64,000 nucleotides of DNA from Bradyrhizobium sp. CCGB01. Lineage in GTDB: Bacteria > Pseudomonadota > Alphaproteobacteria > Rhizobiales > Xanthobacteraceae. The notes under the pieces are model-generated. The model saw nothing but the letters and a program-made list of their open reading frames with translations, was not told the origin of the DNA and searched no databases. Shown here piece after piece: positions 17,839 to 25,874 of the stretch. Position numbers and translations under genes: made by a program. Position 1 is the first letter of the stretch. Every line of letters starts with the position of its first letter. The DNA lies in NCBI RefSeq assembly GCF_024199795.1, contig NZ_JANADK010000001.1, positions 6,820,001 to 6,884,000 of the forward strand, read 5' to 3'.

Positions 17839-19152
17839 TCAGATCGACTGGCGTAGCGGGCGGAATGCGGTACGCATTTCCGCAGAGAACAGCGCGGGCT
17901 GCTCCCAGGCCGCGAAGTGACCGCCCTTGTCGAGGCGGTTGTAGTGCATCAGCTTCGGATAGGCTTTCTCGGCCCAGCTGCGCGGCGCGGCGTAGATCTC
18001 ATCGGGGAAGACGCTGACGGCGACCGGGATCCTGATGTGCTTGGGCTCGAAGAACACCAGCTTGTTCTCCCAGTACAGCCGGGCCGATGACACCGCCGTG
18101 TTGGTGAGCCAGTAGAGCGTGATGTTGTCGATCACATCGTCCCGCGATAGCCCCTCTGTTTTGCCGTCGAAGACGCGCGCGATCATCGCGGCGCTGCGCG
18201 CATCATGATCGAGCATCCAGGACGCCAGACCCGCCGGCGAGTCCACGAGGCCATAGAGCGTCTGCGGCCGGTTCGACATCTCGATCGCATAGCCGAGACC
18301 GTGCTTGTAGAAGTCGTCGAGCTGGTCGTAGGCAATGCGCTCGTCGGCCGAGAGATTGGACGGCCGCGTTCCGCCGGGCTGCAGCGCCTTGGCGACGTCA
18401 TCGGGAACGGTGGCAGGCATGTTGGTGTGAATGCCGAGCAGCTCCGGCGGCGCGATCACCGCCATCTGCTCCGTCACGGCATTGCCCCAATCGCCGCCTT
18501 GCGCCACGTAACGGCCGTAGCCGAGTCGTTTCATCAGCACGATCCAGGCGCGCGCGATGCGCTGGGGATCCCAGCCCAGCACCGTCGGCTTGCCGGAGAA
18601 GCCGTGGCCGGGCAGCGAGGGGATCACCAGATCGAAGGCGTCCGCGGCCTTCGCGCCGTGCGCGGTCGGATCGGTGAGCGGGCCGACGATCTTCATCTGT
18701 TCGATGATCGATCCGGGCCAGCCATGCGTGACGATCATCGGCAGCGCATTGTCGTGGCGGGAGCGGACGTGAATGAAGTGGATGTCGACGCCGTCGATCT
18801 CGGTGACGAATTGCGGCAAGGCGTTCAGCCGCGCTTCCATCTTGCGCCAGTCATAGTCGCTCTGCCAGTAGCGCACGAGCTGCTGCACCGTCGTCAGCTG
18901 CACGCCCTGCGACTGGTCGGCGACGATCTCGCGATCTGGCCAACGCGTCGTAGCGAGACGGCGACGGAGGTCAAGCAGATCCTCCACGGGCACGTTGACG
19001 CGGAAGGGGCGGATCGCGCCGCTCGCTGCGGCCTTCGCCGGACGCAGCGGCAAGAGGCTCGATACGCTGGCGGCAACCGCGGTCATCGCAGCCTGGCTCA
19101 GCAATTGGCGGCGATCGGGGTTGAGGATGTCGGCACGTGCTGGCGTGGTCAT
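17839..19152 (-). CDS. Exported epoxide hydrolase (EHN-type alpha/beta hydrolase)
   Basis: A 437-residue protein. The N-terminus carries DRRQLLSQAAM and a hydrophobic stretch (possible Tat signal). The EHN domain follows (PFRVNVPVEDLLDLRRRLA, TRWPD), then an alpha/beta hydrolase core with HGWPGS, the nucleophile Asp in QGGDWGNA (near residue 221) and His in KGGHFAAWEQP (near 412). Members open epoxides to diols. I choose ATG 19152 for its AAGGGAGA site; upstream codons to 19260 are unlikely because they would cover the TAAC-repeat promoter. First gene of a pair with the crotonase-fold gene. Confidence 0.88.
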   Translation of the reverse strand: MTTPARADILNPDRRQLLSQAAMTAVAASVSSLLPLRPAKAAASGAIRPFRVNVPVEDLLDLRRRLATTRWPDREIVADQSQGVQLTTVQQLVRYWQSDYDWRKMEARLNALPQFVTEIDGVDIHFIHVRSRHDNALPMIVTHGWPGSIIEQMKIVGPLTDPTAHGAKAADAFDLVIPSLPGHGFSGKPTVLGWDPQRIARAWIVLMKRLGYGRYVAQGGDWGNAVTEQMAVIAPPELLGIHTNMPATVPDDVAKALQPGGTRPSNLSADERIAYDQLDDFYKHGLGYAIEMSNRPQTLYGLVDSPAGLASWMLDHDARSAAMIARVFDGKTEGLSRDDVIDNITLYWLTNTAVSSARLYWENKLVFFEPKHIRIPVAVSVFPDEIYAAPRSWAEKAYPKLMHYNRLDKGGHFAAWEQPALFSAEMRTAFRPLRQSI

Positions 19153-19251
19153 TAAAATCTCCCTTGCTTTGGTCGGTGACGCTGACCGACTTGAACTCGA
19201 CGCGTCGTTTCGTCGTGGAGAGAGATTGACGCGGACATGCGCAATCGGCTC

Positions 19252-19275
19252 GTTATGCATTGTTAGGCTGCGTTA
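19252..19275 (-). promoter_or_regulatory. TAAC direct-repeat site upstream of epoxide hydrolase gene
   Basis: Read on the minus strand, TAAC occurs three times in exact 10-base register (19272-19275, 19262-19265, 19252-19255) and is followed by GAGCC. It ends 99 bases before the start codon. The core CCTAACAATGCATAACGAGC differs by one base from the site at 24838-24857 before the PfpI gene. Confidence 0.7.
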
Positions 19276-19415
19276 GCCGTTGCGAGCCGCCCAACACCGA
19301 TAGAGCGCGGTCGGTGGCCCGCGATGCGCGCGGCGAAAACGACGCGGCGCGCGATGAACTCGGTCATCGCGCGCCGTGCCGGCCTGCATCAGTCGAAGCG
19401 TTCGTGCTGTCGAAC

Positions 19416-20105
19416 TCAGGATGGCAGCGGCTGACCCGCCTGCTCACGAACGATGTAATCGGCGTACCAATCGGCCCAGTTCTCGTCGTGCCCCCCGGTC
19501 CGCGTCTCGTGCTCGCCATGTGCTGCCGCCGCGCGGCGCATGGCCGCGGCCAGCTCAGCCTGCGAAGCGAATGTCGTGCCGTCGCCCGCGATGCGCCCCG
19601 GCAGTCGCGTGGTGACCTCCTGGAACAGCCAGCCGTTGCCGTCGGGATCGCAGAACGAGGCGAACGAGCTGTAGCTGCCGCGCTTCGGGTCAGCACCGCT
19701 CACGCGAACGTTGCCGAACAGATACGGCTCGTCGCGCCCGGCGTGAACGTCGCCGGCACCATGGAATGGCTCGCTCACCGCGATGCCGCGGTCGAGTAAA
19801 TTCCGTCGGGCTGCCTCCAGATCAGAGACGATCAGATACAGGCCGCGCGCAGAACCGGGCGCTGCCGGCGTGACGTTCCTGCCAAAAATCACCGAACAGG
19901 CCGAGCCGGGCGGCGTGAACTGGATCACGCGCCATTCGTCAGCTGAGGCAAAATCGGCGTCCAAGCGCCAGCCGAGCAGCGCATAGAAGGCCTTGGCGCG
20001 GTCGACATCGGACACGGGGATGACGACGACCTCGAGCTTCAGATCAACACTAGGCGATGTCGAAGACTTGACCGCGGCGTCGCGGTCGATTTCGAGTGTG
20101 GCCAT
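19416..20105 (-). CDS. VOC-superfamily (glyoxalase-like) protein
   Basis: A 229-residue protein. Its core, from LEVVVIPVSDVDRAKAFYALLGW to YSSFASFCDPDGNGWLFQEV, is a full beta-alpha-beta-beta-beta VOC module of two halves. About 60 further residues contain a helical, His-rich tail ending in NWADWYADYIVREQ. VOC proteins bind a metal and act on lactoylglutathione-like, aromatic or antibiotic substrates; the actual one is unknown. The start ATG has CAGGGAG in front. It lies 32 bases downstream of the HisKA_2 kinase gene and is likely its operon partner. Confidence 0.82.
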   Translation of the reverse strand: MATLEIDRDAAVKSSTSPSVDLKLEVVVIPVSDVDRAKAFYALLGWRLDADFASADEWRVIQFTPPGSACSVIFGRNVTPAAPGSARGLYLIVSDLEAARRNLLDRGIAVSEPFHGAGDVHAGRDEPYLFGNVRVSGADPKRGSYSSFASFCDPDGNGWLFQEVTTRLPGRIAGDGTTFASQAELAAAMRRAAAAHGEHETRTGGHDENWADWYADYIVREQAGQPLPS

Positions 20106-20137
20106 GTCGAACTCCCTGAGTTGAAATTGAGAGACCG

Positions 20138-20806
20138 TCAAGCGGCGGCGGGCATCACGATCGTCACCCGCGTGCCGCCCTGCCCCGCCTCGCCCTGCAA
20201 CCGTGCGTCGATGCTGCGTGCGAGCCCTTCGAGGATACGGCTACCCGTCCCCTGAAGCGGAGCGGTCGCCCCGATGCCGTTGTCGGCCACCGTGCAGAGC
20301 CAGGCGCCGTCGCGGCTGGCAATTTCGATGCGGATCAGCGCATCGCTCTTGTTCGGGAAGGCATGCTTGGCCGCGTTCGTGACGAGCTCGGTCAGCATCA
20401 ACGCGAGCCGATGACACTGCGAGGCCGGCAGCGTGCCGCTTTCGATCGCAGCCTCGCAGCGGATCCCCGCCGGCTGCAGCACGGCCTCGGAGATCGCTTC
20501 GCACAGGTTTTCGAAGAAGGCCTCGACGGAGACGGCGGACAGATTGTCGCTATCAGACAAAAGTTGATAGAGCCTGCCGAACGCGACGATGCGCCGCTCG
20601 AACCGGTCCACCGCAACCGAGACGTCCCTGGGACCTGCCCGCGTAAAATCGCGACGGACTGACGCACCCAGCAGCGTCAGCGTGTTCTTCATCCGGTGGT
20701 GGGATTCCCGCAGCACGAGTTCCCAATCACGCGACTGATCGTCAAGACTCGCCACATATTGCGATCGAACGACGTCGTCGCTCGTCCCTAAGCCGATAGC
20801 GGACAT
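20138..20806 (-). CDS. Soluble HisKA_2-type sensor histidine kinase without sensor domain
   Basis: A 222-residue cytoplasmic kinase core. The phosphoacceptor box is ESHHRMKNTLTLLGA (His near 37) and the ATPase domain has ELVTNAAKHAF, DNGIGA and a terminal GGTRVTIVMPAA. No membrane helix, PAS or GAF domain precedes the core, so the input must come from a partner protein. No response regulator is adjacent. I choose ATG 20806 because GGGGAGG lies six bases upstream; 20827 is also possible. Heads a two-gene operon with the VOC protein, with a TAAC-repeat site upstream. Confidence 0.85.
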   Translation of the reverse strand: MSAIGLGTSDDVVRSQYVASLDDQSRDWELVLRESHHRMKNTLTLLGASVRRDFTRAGPRDVSVAVDRFERRIVAFGRLYQLLSDSDNLSAVSVEAFFENLCEAISEAVLQPAGIRCEAAIESGTLPASQCHRLALMLTELVTNAAKHAFPNKSDALIRIEIASRDGAWLCTVADNGIGATAPLQGTGSRILEGLARSIDARLQGEAGQGGTRVTIVMPAAA

Positions 20807-20875
20807 GATTGCCTCCCCGTTGGACATCGAACCTAACTCGAAGCCTATACTGGATGCACCGCGCGCGTTTGGCTC

Positions 20876-20899
20876 GTTAGACGTTGCAAGATTCTGTTA
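20876..20899 (-). promoter_or_regulatory. TAAC direct-repeat site upstream of HisKA_2 kinase gene
   Basis: On the minus strand: TAAC at 20896-20899, a degenerate TTGC at 20886-20889 and TAAC at 20876-20879, each 10 bases apart, followed by GAGCC. It ends 69 bases before the start codon at 20806. Confidence 0.6.
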
Positions 20900-21055
20900 T
20901 GATCGCCGGCGTCGCCATGCGTGGCGGCCGGACTGTCCTCAACGGTCAAGGACGCTGACGAGTCGTCCCGATCGCTTCACAAGCCGCTCGCGTTTGAGCA
21001 AAATTTGTGACGGATAGTCCCGGCACAGTCGGCCGATTGCCGCGCGATTTCGCCA

Positions 21056-21098
21056 CTTTCGGTTAGTTTACTCACGACCTCGTTCTGCTAGATCAGAA
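21056..21098 (+). promoter_or_regulatory. Conserved upstream element shared by regulator genes A and B (copy B)
   Basis: This is the partner of the block at 7932-7974 (34 of 43 identical positions). Here the block runs into the ATG at 21098. If it is a promoter, translation may instead begin at the GTG at 21131, which aligns with the preferred GTG start of gene A. Confidence 0.55.
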
Positions 21099-23968
21099 TG
21101 CAAACAACAGCCCACTGGAATCATTGGCCCGTGCCGGACACGAACGACCAGGATGCGGCGATTTCCTTCGGGCCATTCCGGTTGTCCCCCAAGTCACGCC
21201 TGCTCGAGAAGGACGGGGCTCCGCTTCACCTCGGCGGCCGCGCACTCGACATTCTCATTTTTCTCGCCGAACGCGCGGGTGAGGTCATCGACAAGCGTGA
21301 GTTGATCAAGCGCGTGTGGGCCGATGTAACCGTCGACGAGGGCAGCCTGCGCTTCCACATCACGACGCTGCGCAAGGCCCTGGGCGATGCCGGCGAAGGC
21401 TCCCGCTATGTCGTCAACGTGCCCGGCCGTGGCTATTGCTTCGCAGCCCCGCTGATCCGGGCCTCGGAGCAGCGGACAGGCCCGGCCGTCCCGTCGCCTC
21501 ACGCGCTCCCCTCACCGCTTGCCCGGATGATCGGACGAGACGACGCGGTCGAACGCATTTCCACCGAGCTTGCGCAGCATCGTTTCGTGACGATTGTCGG
21601 CCCCGGCGGGATCGGCAAGACCTCGGTCGCGCTCGCGGTCGCGCATGGCGAACTCCAGGCCTTCGACGGCCAGGTCAGCTTCGTTGATTTCGGCGCGCTG
21701 ACGGACGCCAGGCTCGTTCCCGGCACCATCGCCGCCGCGCTCGGGCTGACCGTCAATTCCGAGGACCCGATGCCGGGCCTGCTGACGTTCCTGCGCAACC
21801 GGCGAACGCTGCTGATCTTCGACAGCTGCGAGCACATCATCGACGAGCTCGCGCCTCTGGCCGAGCACATCGTCCAGGAAGCGCCGGAGCTGCACGTTCT
21901 CGCCACCAGCCGCGAATCCTTCCGCACCGAAGGCGAACGCGTCCATCGGCTGTTTCCGCTGGATTGCCCGCCGCAGCGCGACGGGCTCGGCATCGCCGAC
22001 ATCCTTGCATATCCTGCAAGCCAGCTCTTCGTCGAACGCATTGCCGAGAGCCTCGGCGACTTCGAACTCAGCGAAGAGGATGCACCGCTTGTTGCCGAGA
22101 TCTGCCGGCGACTGGATGGCATCGCGCTCGCGATCGAGCTCGCCGCCGGACGCGTCAACGCCTATGGCATTGCCGGCACTGCCTCGCTGCTCGACAGCCG
22201 CTTCTCGCTGCTGTGGCGGGGGCGCCGCACCGCAATCCCGCGGCACCAGACCCTGAGCGCGGCGCTTGCCTGGAGCTATGATTTGCTGCCGGCAGCCGAA
22301 AGCGCAACGCTGCGTGGATTGTCGGTGTTCGTCGGGCCATTCACGCTGGAGGCCGCGCTCGCCGTCGCGTCCAGCCAGGGTATCGGCGAACCCGAGGCGG
22401 TCGAGGCGATCTCGAACCTGCTCTCCAAATCACTGATCGCAACCTCGCCTGCGGAGCGGCGGCTGCGCTATCGTCTGCTCGACACCACCCGCGCCTTCCT
22501 CGGCGAGAAGCTCGTCGAGAACGGCGAAGCGACCCGCGTTGCGCGCGCGCACGCCGAATATTTCCGCGACCTCCTGCGCGACATCGCACTCAAATCCACG
22601 GGCATGCAGACCGCGGGCGGCTTCCTGCCCTATGCCGACCGTCTGCCCAACGTCAGGGCCGCGCTGACCTGGAGCTTTTCCGACAGTGGCGACCGGGCGA
22701 TCGGCGTGGACCTCGCGGCCTCTGCTGCGCAGTTCTTCCTCGAGCTGACATTGCTGACGGAGTGTTTTCGCTGGACGCAGCAGGCACTGACCGCATCCGA
22801 TGCGCCCCCATTGAACAGCCGTCAGGAGATGACGCTTCAGGCCGCGCTCGGCGTCTCCGTGATGTTCACGCAAGGCAATACTGAGGCGGTCCGGTCGGCG
22901 TTCACGCGCAGCCTTCAGCTTGCACAGGAGCTCGAGGATTCGCACTGGCAGCTCTGGCTGCTGCGCGGTTTGCACATCTACTTGACCCGGGTCGGGGACT
23001 TTCATGGCGCGCTCGGCACCGGCGAGCAGGGCGAGAGCGTTGCGCGCAAGCTGAATGATCCAGCCGCCGCGCTGAACGTGGAATGGATGCTGGGCGTCGC
23101 GCACCATCTGATCGGCAATCAGGACAAGGCCGTGCAGTTCTGCGAGAGCGCGATGGTGCACAATCCCGGCTCGCAGCGGCTGAACATCGGGCATCTCGGC
23201 TATGACGACCGCATTGTGGCGCTGGTCGCTCTGGCGCGCGGGCTCTGGCTCACCGGCCAGCCCGATCGCGCGATCGAGGCCGCGAGATACACCGTTCGCG
23301 AGGCCGAGCTGCTCGAACAGCCGCTCACCCTCGGCATCTCCCTGATCTGGACGATCTACGTATTCCTCTGGGTCGGCGACTGGGCCAACGCCGAAATCCT
23401 GATCGAGCGGTTGATCGACCACTCGGCGCGGCACTTCCTCGGTCCCTATCACGCCGTCGGCATCGGCCAGAAGGGCGAACTCATGCTTCGCCGCGGCGAC
23501 ATCGCCGGCGGGATCGAGCATCTTCGCCGCAGCCAGGCCACGCTGTACGCGACGCGGCACCGGATCATGACGACGGTGTTTGCGACGGTGCTGGCGGAGG
23601 GCCTCGTGGCGGAGAACCAGCCGGACGAGGCCTTGCGCACGATCAACGAGGCCATTGCGCAGATTCCCGATCATGGCGAATCCTTCGACATGCCGGAGAT
23701 GCTCCGGGTCAAAGGCGACATCCTCGTCCGCTCGGGCAACGCCGCGGAGGCCATGAGCTGCTTCCGGAAATCGCTCGATCTGTCGCGCCGGCAGAGTGCG
23801 CTCGGCTGGGAATTGCGCGGGGCGATCAGCCTCGGCCGGGTCTGGCGCCAGGCCGGACAAGCGGACGAAGCACGCGCCCTGCTCGCCCCGCTCGTCGCGC
23901 GCTACCAGGAAGGCCTCCAGAGCCGCGATCTCGTGGCCGCCAGGGAGCTCCTGAGCGCGCTGAATTGA
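21098..23968 (+). CDS. Winged-helix / STAND ATPase / TPR-type regulator B
   Basis: Up to 956 residues, closely similar to regulator A over its whole length. An OmpR/CadC-type winged helix (ISFGPFRLSPKSRLLEKDG to VVNVPGRGYCFAA) is followed by Walker A GPGGIGKT near 168-175 and Walker B LLIFDSCEH near 238-246. The block IELAAGRVNAYGIAGTASLL is shared word for word with A, and a helical-repeat C-terminal half follows. The winged helix should bind tandem direct repeats. The gene sits centrally among the six TAAC-repeat promoters and is a candidate to read them. The start may be GTG 21131 rather than ATG 21098. A short inverted repeat (23971-23988) follows the stop but has no T run. Confidence 0.8.
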   Translation: MQTTAHWNHWPVPDTNDQDAAISFGPFRLSPKSRLLEKDGAPLHLGGRALDILIFLAERAGEVIDKRELIKRVWADVTVDEGSLRFHITTLRKALGDAGEGSRYVVNVPGRGYCFAAPLIRASEQRTGPAVPSPHALPSPLARMIGRDDAVERISTELAQHRFVTIVGPGGIGKTSVALAVAHGELQAFDGQVSFVDFGALTDARLVPGTIAAALGLTVNSEDPMPGLLTFLRNRRTLLIFDSCEHIIDELAPLAEHIVQEAPELHVLATSRESFRTEGERVHRLFPLDCPPQRDGLGIADILAYPASQLFVERIAESLGDFELSEEDAPLVAEICRRLDGIALAIELAAGRVNAYGIAGTASLLDSRFSLLWRGRRTAIPRHQTLSAALAWSYDLLPAAESATLRGLSVFVGPFTLEAALAVASSQGIGEPEAVEAISNLLSKSLIATSPAERRLRYRLLDTTRAFLGEKLVENGEATRVARAHAEYFRDLLRDIALKSTGMQTAGGFLPYADRLPNVRAALTWSFSDSGDRAIGVDLAASAAQFFLELTLLTECFRWTQQALTASDAPPLNSRQEMTLQAALGVSVMFTQGNTEAVRSAFTRSLQLAQELEDSHWQLWLLRGLHIYLTRVGDFHGALGTGEQGESVARKLNDPAAALNVEWMLGVAHHLIGNQDKAVQFCESAMVHNPGSQRLNIGHLGYDDRIVALVALARGLWLTGQPDRAIEAARYTVREAELLEQPLTLGISLIWTIYVFLWVGDWANAEILIERLIDHSARHFLGPYHAVGIGQKGELMLRRGDIAGGIEHLRRSQATLYATRHRIMTTVFATVLAEGLVAENQPDEALRTINEAIAQIPDHGESFDMPEMLRVKGDILVRSGNAAEAMSCFRKSLDLSRRQSALGWELRGAISLGRVWRQAGQADEARALLAPLVARYQEGLQSRDLVAARELLSALN

Positions 23969-24013
23969 CAGTATCTTCAACGAGATACCACCAAAACACC
24001 TGCTCGCAATTCC

Positions 24014-24027
24014 TAACAACTTCTAAC
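24014..24027 (+). promoter_or_regulatory. TAAC direct-repeat site upstream of unknown gene 1
   Basis: TAAC at 24014-24017 and 24024-24027, 10 bases apart, followed by ATGCC. It lies 59 bases before the ATG at 24087 and directly after regulator gene B. Confidence 0.55.
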
Positions 24028-24086
24028 ATGCCAAGCCGCACCCGCCCCGCCATGGTGGTGACGCTTCACGGTGGACATGGCGGGAT

Positions 24087-24794
24087 ATGGCGCTTCTTGA
24101 CGATGTGATTGATGCCAGCGGCGGTATGGCCCGCTGGAATAGCTTGAACCGGTTCACGCTCCACCTTTCCGTCGGCGGCTCGCTGTTCTCCAGCGCCGGA
24201 CATGCCAGCGAATTCAAGGACGTGACGGCGGAGGGCTCGACCCGCACCCAGTCGGTCCGCTTCACCGGCATCACCGGGGGCGAACACTCCGGCTGCTTTC
24301 AGCCCGACGCGATCACGATTGAGAGTCTCGAGGGCGAGGTCCTGCGCACCTGGAACAACCCGAGCCTTGCGTTTCCCGAGACCGGCTCTCCTACGCTGGC
24401 GGACGAACTTCACCTCGTCTTCTTCTGCGGCGTTGCGATCTGGAATTATCTGACCAACCCATTCATGCTCGCCCATCCCGACGTCGTCACGGAGGAGCTC
24501 ACTCCATGGCGCGAGAACGCCGACACCTGGCGGCGACTGCGGGCGCAGTTCCCGCCACACCTGATCACGCTCGCCCCCGAGCAGATCTTCTACTTCGATG
24601 AGAATGCCCAGCAACGGCGGACGGATCACGATCTCTTCGGAACGAAGGTCGCGCATCACTCCTGGGCCCACGACAATTTCGGCGGCATCGTCGTGCCGAC
24701 GCTGCGGCGCGCACAAACGTTGCGGCCGGACGGAACCGTGATCGCCAAGCCCGTGCTGATGGACGTCGAGATCTTCGACGCCGTGTTCGAGTAG
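24087..24794 (+). CDS. Unknown protein, paralog 1 of a two-member local family
   Basis: A 235-residue soluble protein without signal peptide or membrane helix. I recognise no named domain. It shares a pattern with the gene at 25875: an N-terminal GG-x-x-RWN, a central W-x-Y-x-x-x-PF, then PWRENADTWRRLRAQFP, an EQ-x-FYF motif, a basic RR-x-DH/Y pair and a VPT-x-RR region. The alternating short strands suggest a beta-rich fold, possibly LolA-like, but that is a guess. It follows regulator B and has its own TAAC-repeat site. Confidence 0.6.
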   Translation: MALLDDVIDASGGMARWNSLNRFTLHLSVGGSLFSSAGHASEFKDVTAEGSTRTQSVRFTGITGGEHSGCFQPDAITIESLEGEVLRTWNNPSLAFPETGSPTLADELHLVFFCGVAIWNYLTNPFMLAHPDVVTEELTPWRENADTWRRLRAQFPPHLITLAPEQIFYFDENAQQRRTDHDLFGTKVAHHSWAHDNFGGIVVPTLRRAQTLRPDGTVIAKPVLMDVEIFDAVFE

Positions 24795-24838
24795 CGGCGA
24801 CGCGCGAGAGCAGGCAACCGGTCACTGCTCTCAACGCC

Positions 24839-24852
24839 TAACAATACATAAC
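24839..24852 (+). promoter_or_regulatory. TAAC direct-repeat site upstream of PfpI gene
   Basis: TAAC at 24839-24842 and 24849-24852 in 10-base register, followed by GAGCC. It lies 136 bases before the ATG at 24989, leaving room for a leader that contains a hairpin. Confidence 0.65.
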
Positions 24853-24949
24853 GAGCCAACGGGCGGCCCTGGGTGCAGATTGGGCTCGCGGGCAACGAAC
24901 AAATGTCGTGCTCGAACGAGACCGAGGCCGGCGCATCTCCACCACGGGG

Positions 24950-24976
24950 GAGTGCGTCATTGCAGTGAACGCACTC
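24950..24976 (+). promoter_or_regulatory. Leader hairpin abutting the PfpI ribosome site
   Basis: A perfect 8-base-pair stem, GAGTGCGT at 24950-24957 and ACGCACTC at 24969-24976, has an 11-base loop. Its last base touches AAGGAGA, the ribosome binding site of the next gene. It could modulate translation or shield the leader. Confidence 0.5.
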
Positions 24977-24988
24977 AAGGAGACCGTC

Positions 24989-25690
24989 ATGAAGATTCTT
25001 ATGGTTCTCACCTCCCACGACCAGCTCGGCAACACCGGACGCAAGACGGGCTTCTGGCTCGAAGAGCTTGCTGCCCCCTATTACGTTTTCAAGGATTCCG
25101 GCGCGGAGATCACGCTGGCTTCGCCCAAGGGCGGCCGTCCGCCGCTCGACCCCAAGAGCAACGAACCCGATTCTCGCACCGATCTGACGCTTCGCTTCGA
25201 AGCGGACGCCGCTGCGGAAGCCCAGCTCGACAAGACCGTTCGCCTCGACAGCGTCAGGCAAGAGGACTTCGACACGCTGTTCTATCCGGGTGGCCACGGC
25301 CCGATGTGGGACCTCGCCGAAGACCCGAACTCGGTCAAGCTGATCGAGTCGTTCTTTGCCGCCGGCAAGCATGTCGCGATCGTCTGCCACTCTCCGGCGG
25401 CGCTGCGCCACGTCAAGACGCCGGACGGCAAGCCGCTGGTGCAAGGCAAGGAGGTCACCGGCTTCACCAACGGTGAGGAGGAGGCAGTTGGGCTCACCAA
25501 GGTGGTTCCGTTCCTGGTCGAGGACGAGATGCTGCGGCTCGGCGCCATCTTCTCGAAGAAGGCCAATTGGACTCCTCACGTCGTCAGCGACGGCCTCTTG
25601 ATCACCGGCCAGAACCCGCACTCGTCGGGCCCGGCCGCAGAGGCCCTGCTCGCCGCCCTCAGGGGCAAGCCGCTGGCGAAGGCTTCGTAA
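24989..25690 (+). CDS. DJ-1/PfpI-superfamily protein (Hsp31-like class I amidotransferase fold)
   Basis: A 233-residue protein. The nucleophile elbow is AIVCHSPAAL with Cys near residue 133. FYPGGHGPMWDL is the upstream conserved turn and TGQNPHSSGPAAEALL the C-terminal one. Relatives act as glyoxalase III/deglycases, chaperones or stress proteins. The start is fixed by AAGGAGA five bases before the ATG. A role against reactive carbonyls would fit the epoxide hydrolase and VOC genes that share the same promoter motif, but this is inference. Confidence 0.87.
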   Translation: MKILMVLTSHDQLGNTGRKTGFWLEELAAPYYVFKDSGAEITLASPKGGRPPLDPKSNEPDSRTDLTLRFEADAAAEAQLDKTVRLDSVRQEDFDTLFYPGGHGPMWDLAEDPNSVKLIESFFAAGKHVAIVCHSPAALRHVKTPDGKPLVQGKEVTGFTNGEEEAVGLTKVVPFLVEDEMLRLGAIFSKKANWTPHVVSDGLLITGQNPHSSGPAAEALLAALRGKPLAKAS

Positions 25691-25711
25691 CTTCCGGATG
25701 CGGCCACATCT

Positions 25712-25739
25712 CGAGAGGCGCCCGCGATGGCGCCTCTCG
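25712..25739 (+). terminator. Strong hairpin after the PfpI gene
   Basis: A perfect 11-base-pair stem (CGAGAGGCGCC / GGCGCCTCTCG) with a six-base loop starts 21 bases after the stop. There is no T run, so it may stop transcription by another route or protect the 3' end. Confidence 0.55.
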
Positions 25740-25782
25740 ACGCTGCGGTATCCCTCGGAGAAGACGCGATGATGAATCCCGC

Positions 25783-25806
25783 CAACGGCACTTAACAACG
25801 CTTAAC
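25783..25806 (+). promoter_or_regulatory. TAAC direct-repeat site upstream of unknown gene 2
   Basis: CAAC at 25783-25786, TAAC at 25793-25796 and TAAC at 25803-25806, each 10 bases apart, followed by GAGCG. It lies 68 bases before the ATG at 25875. Confidence 0.65.
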
Positions 25807-25874
25807 GAGCGGTGGTCTGTACCAGGGAGTATCTCCAGCGGGGCGACTTCACCCCTGCGAGAGGGAATGGCCCG

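Noticed and set aside
23971..23988. GTATCT/AGATAC inverted repeat after regulator B as terminator
   Set aside because: Only six base pairs, AT-rich, without a following T run.
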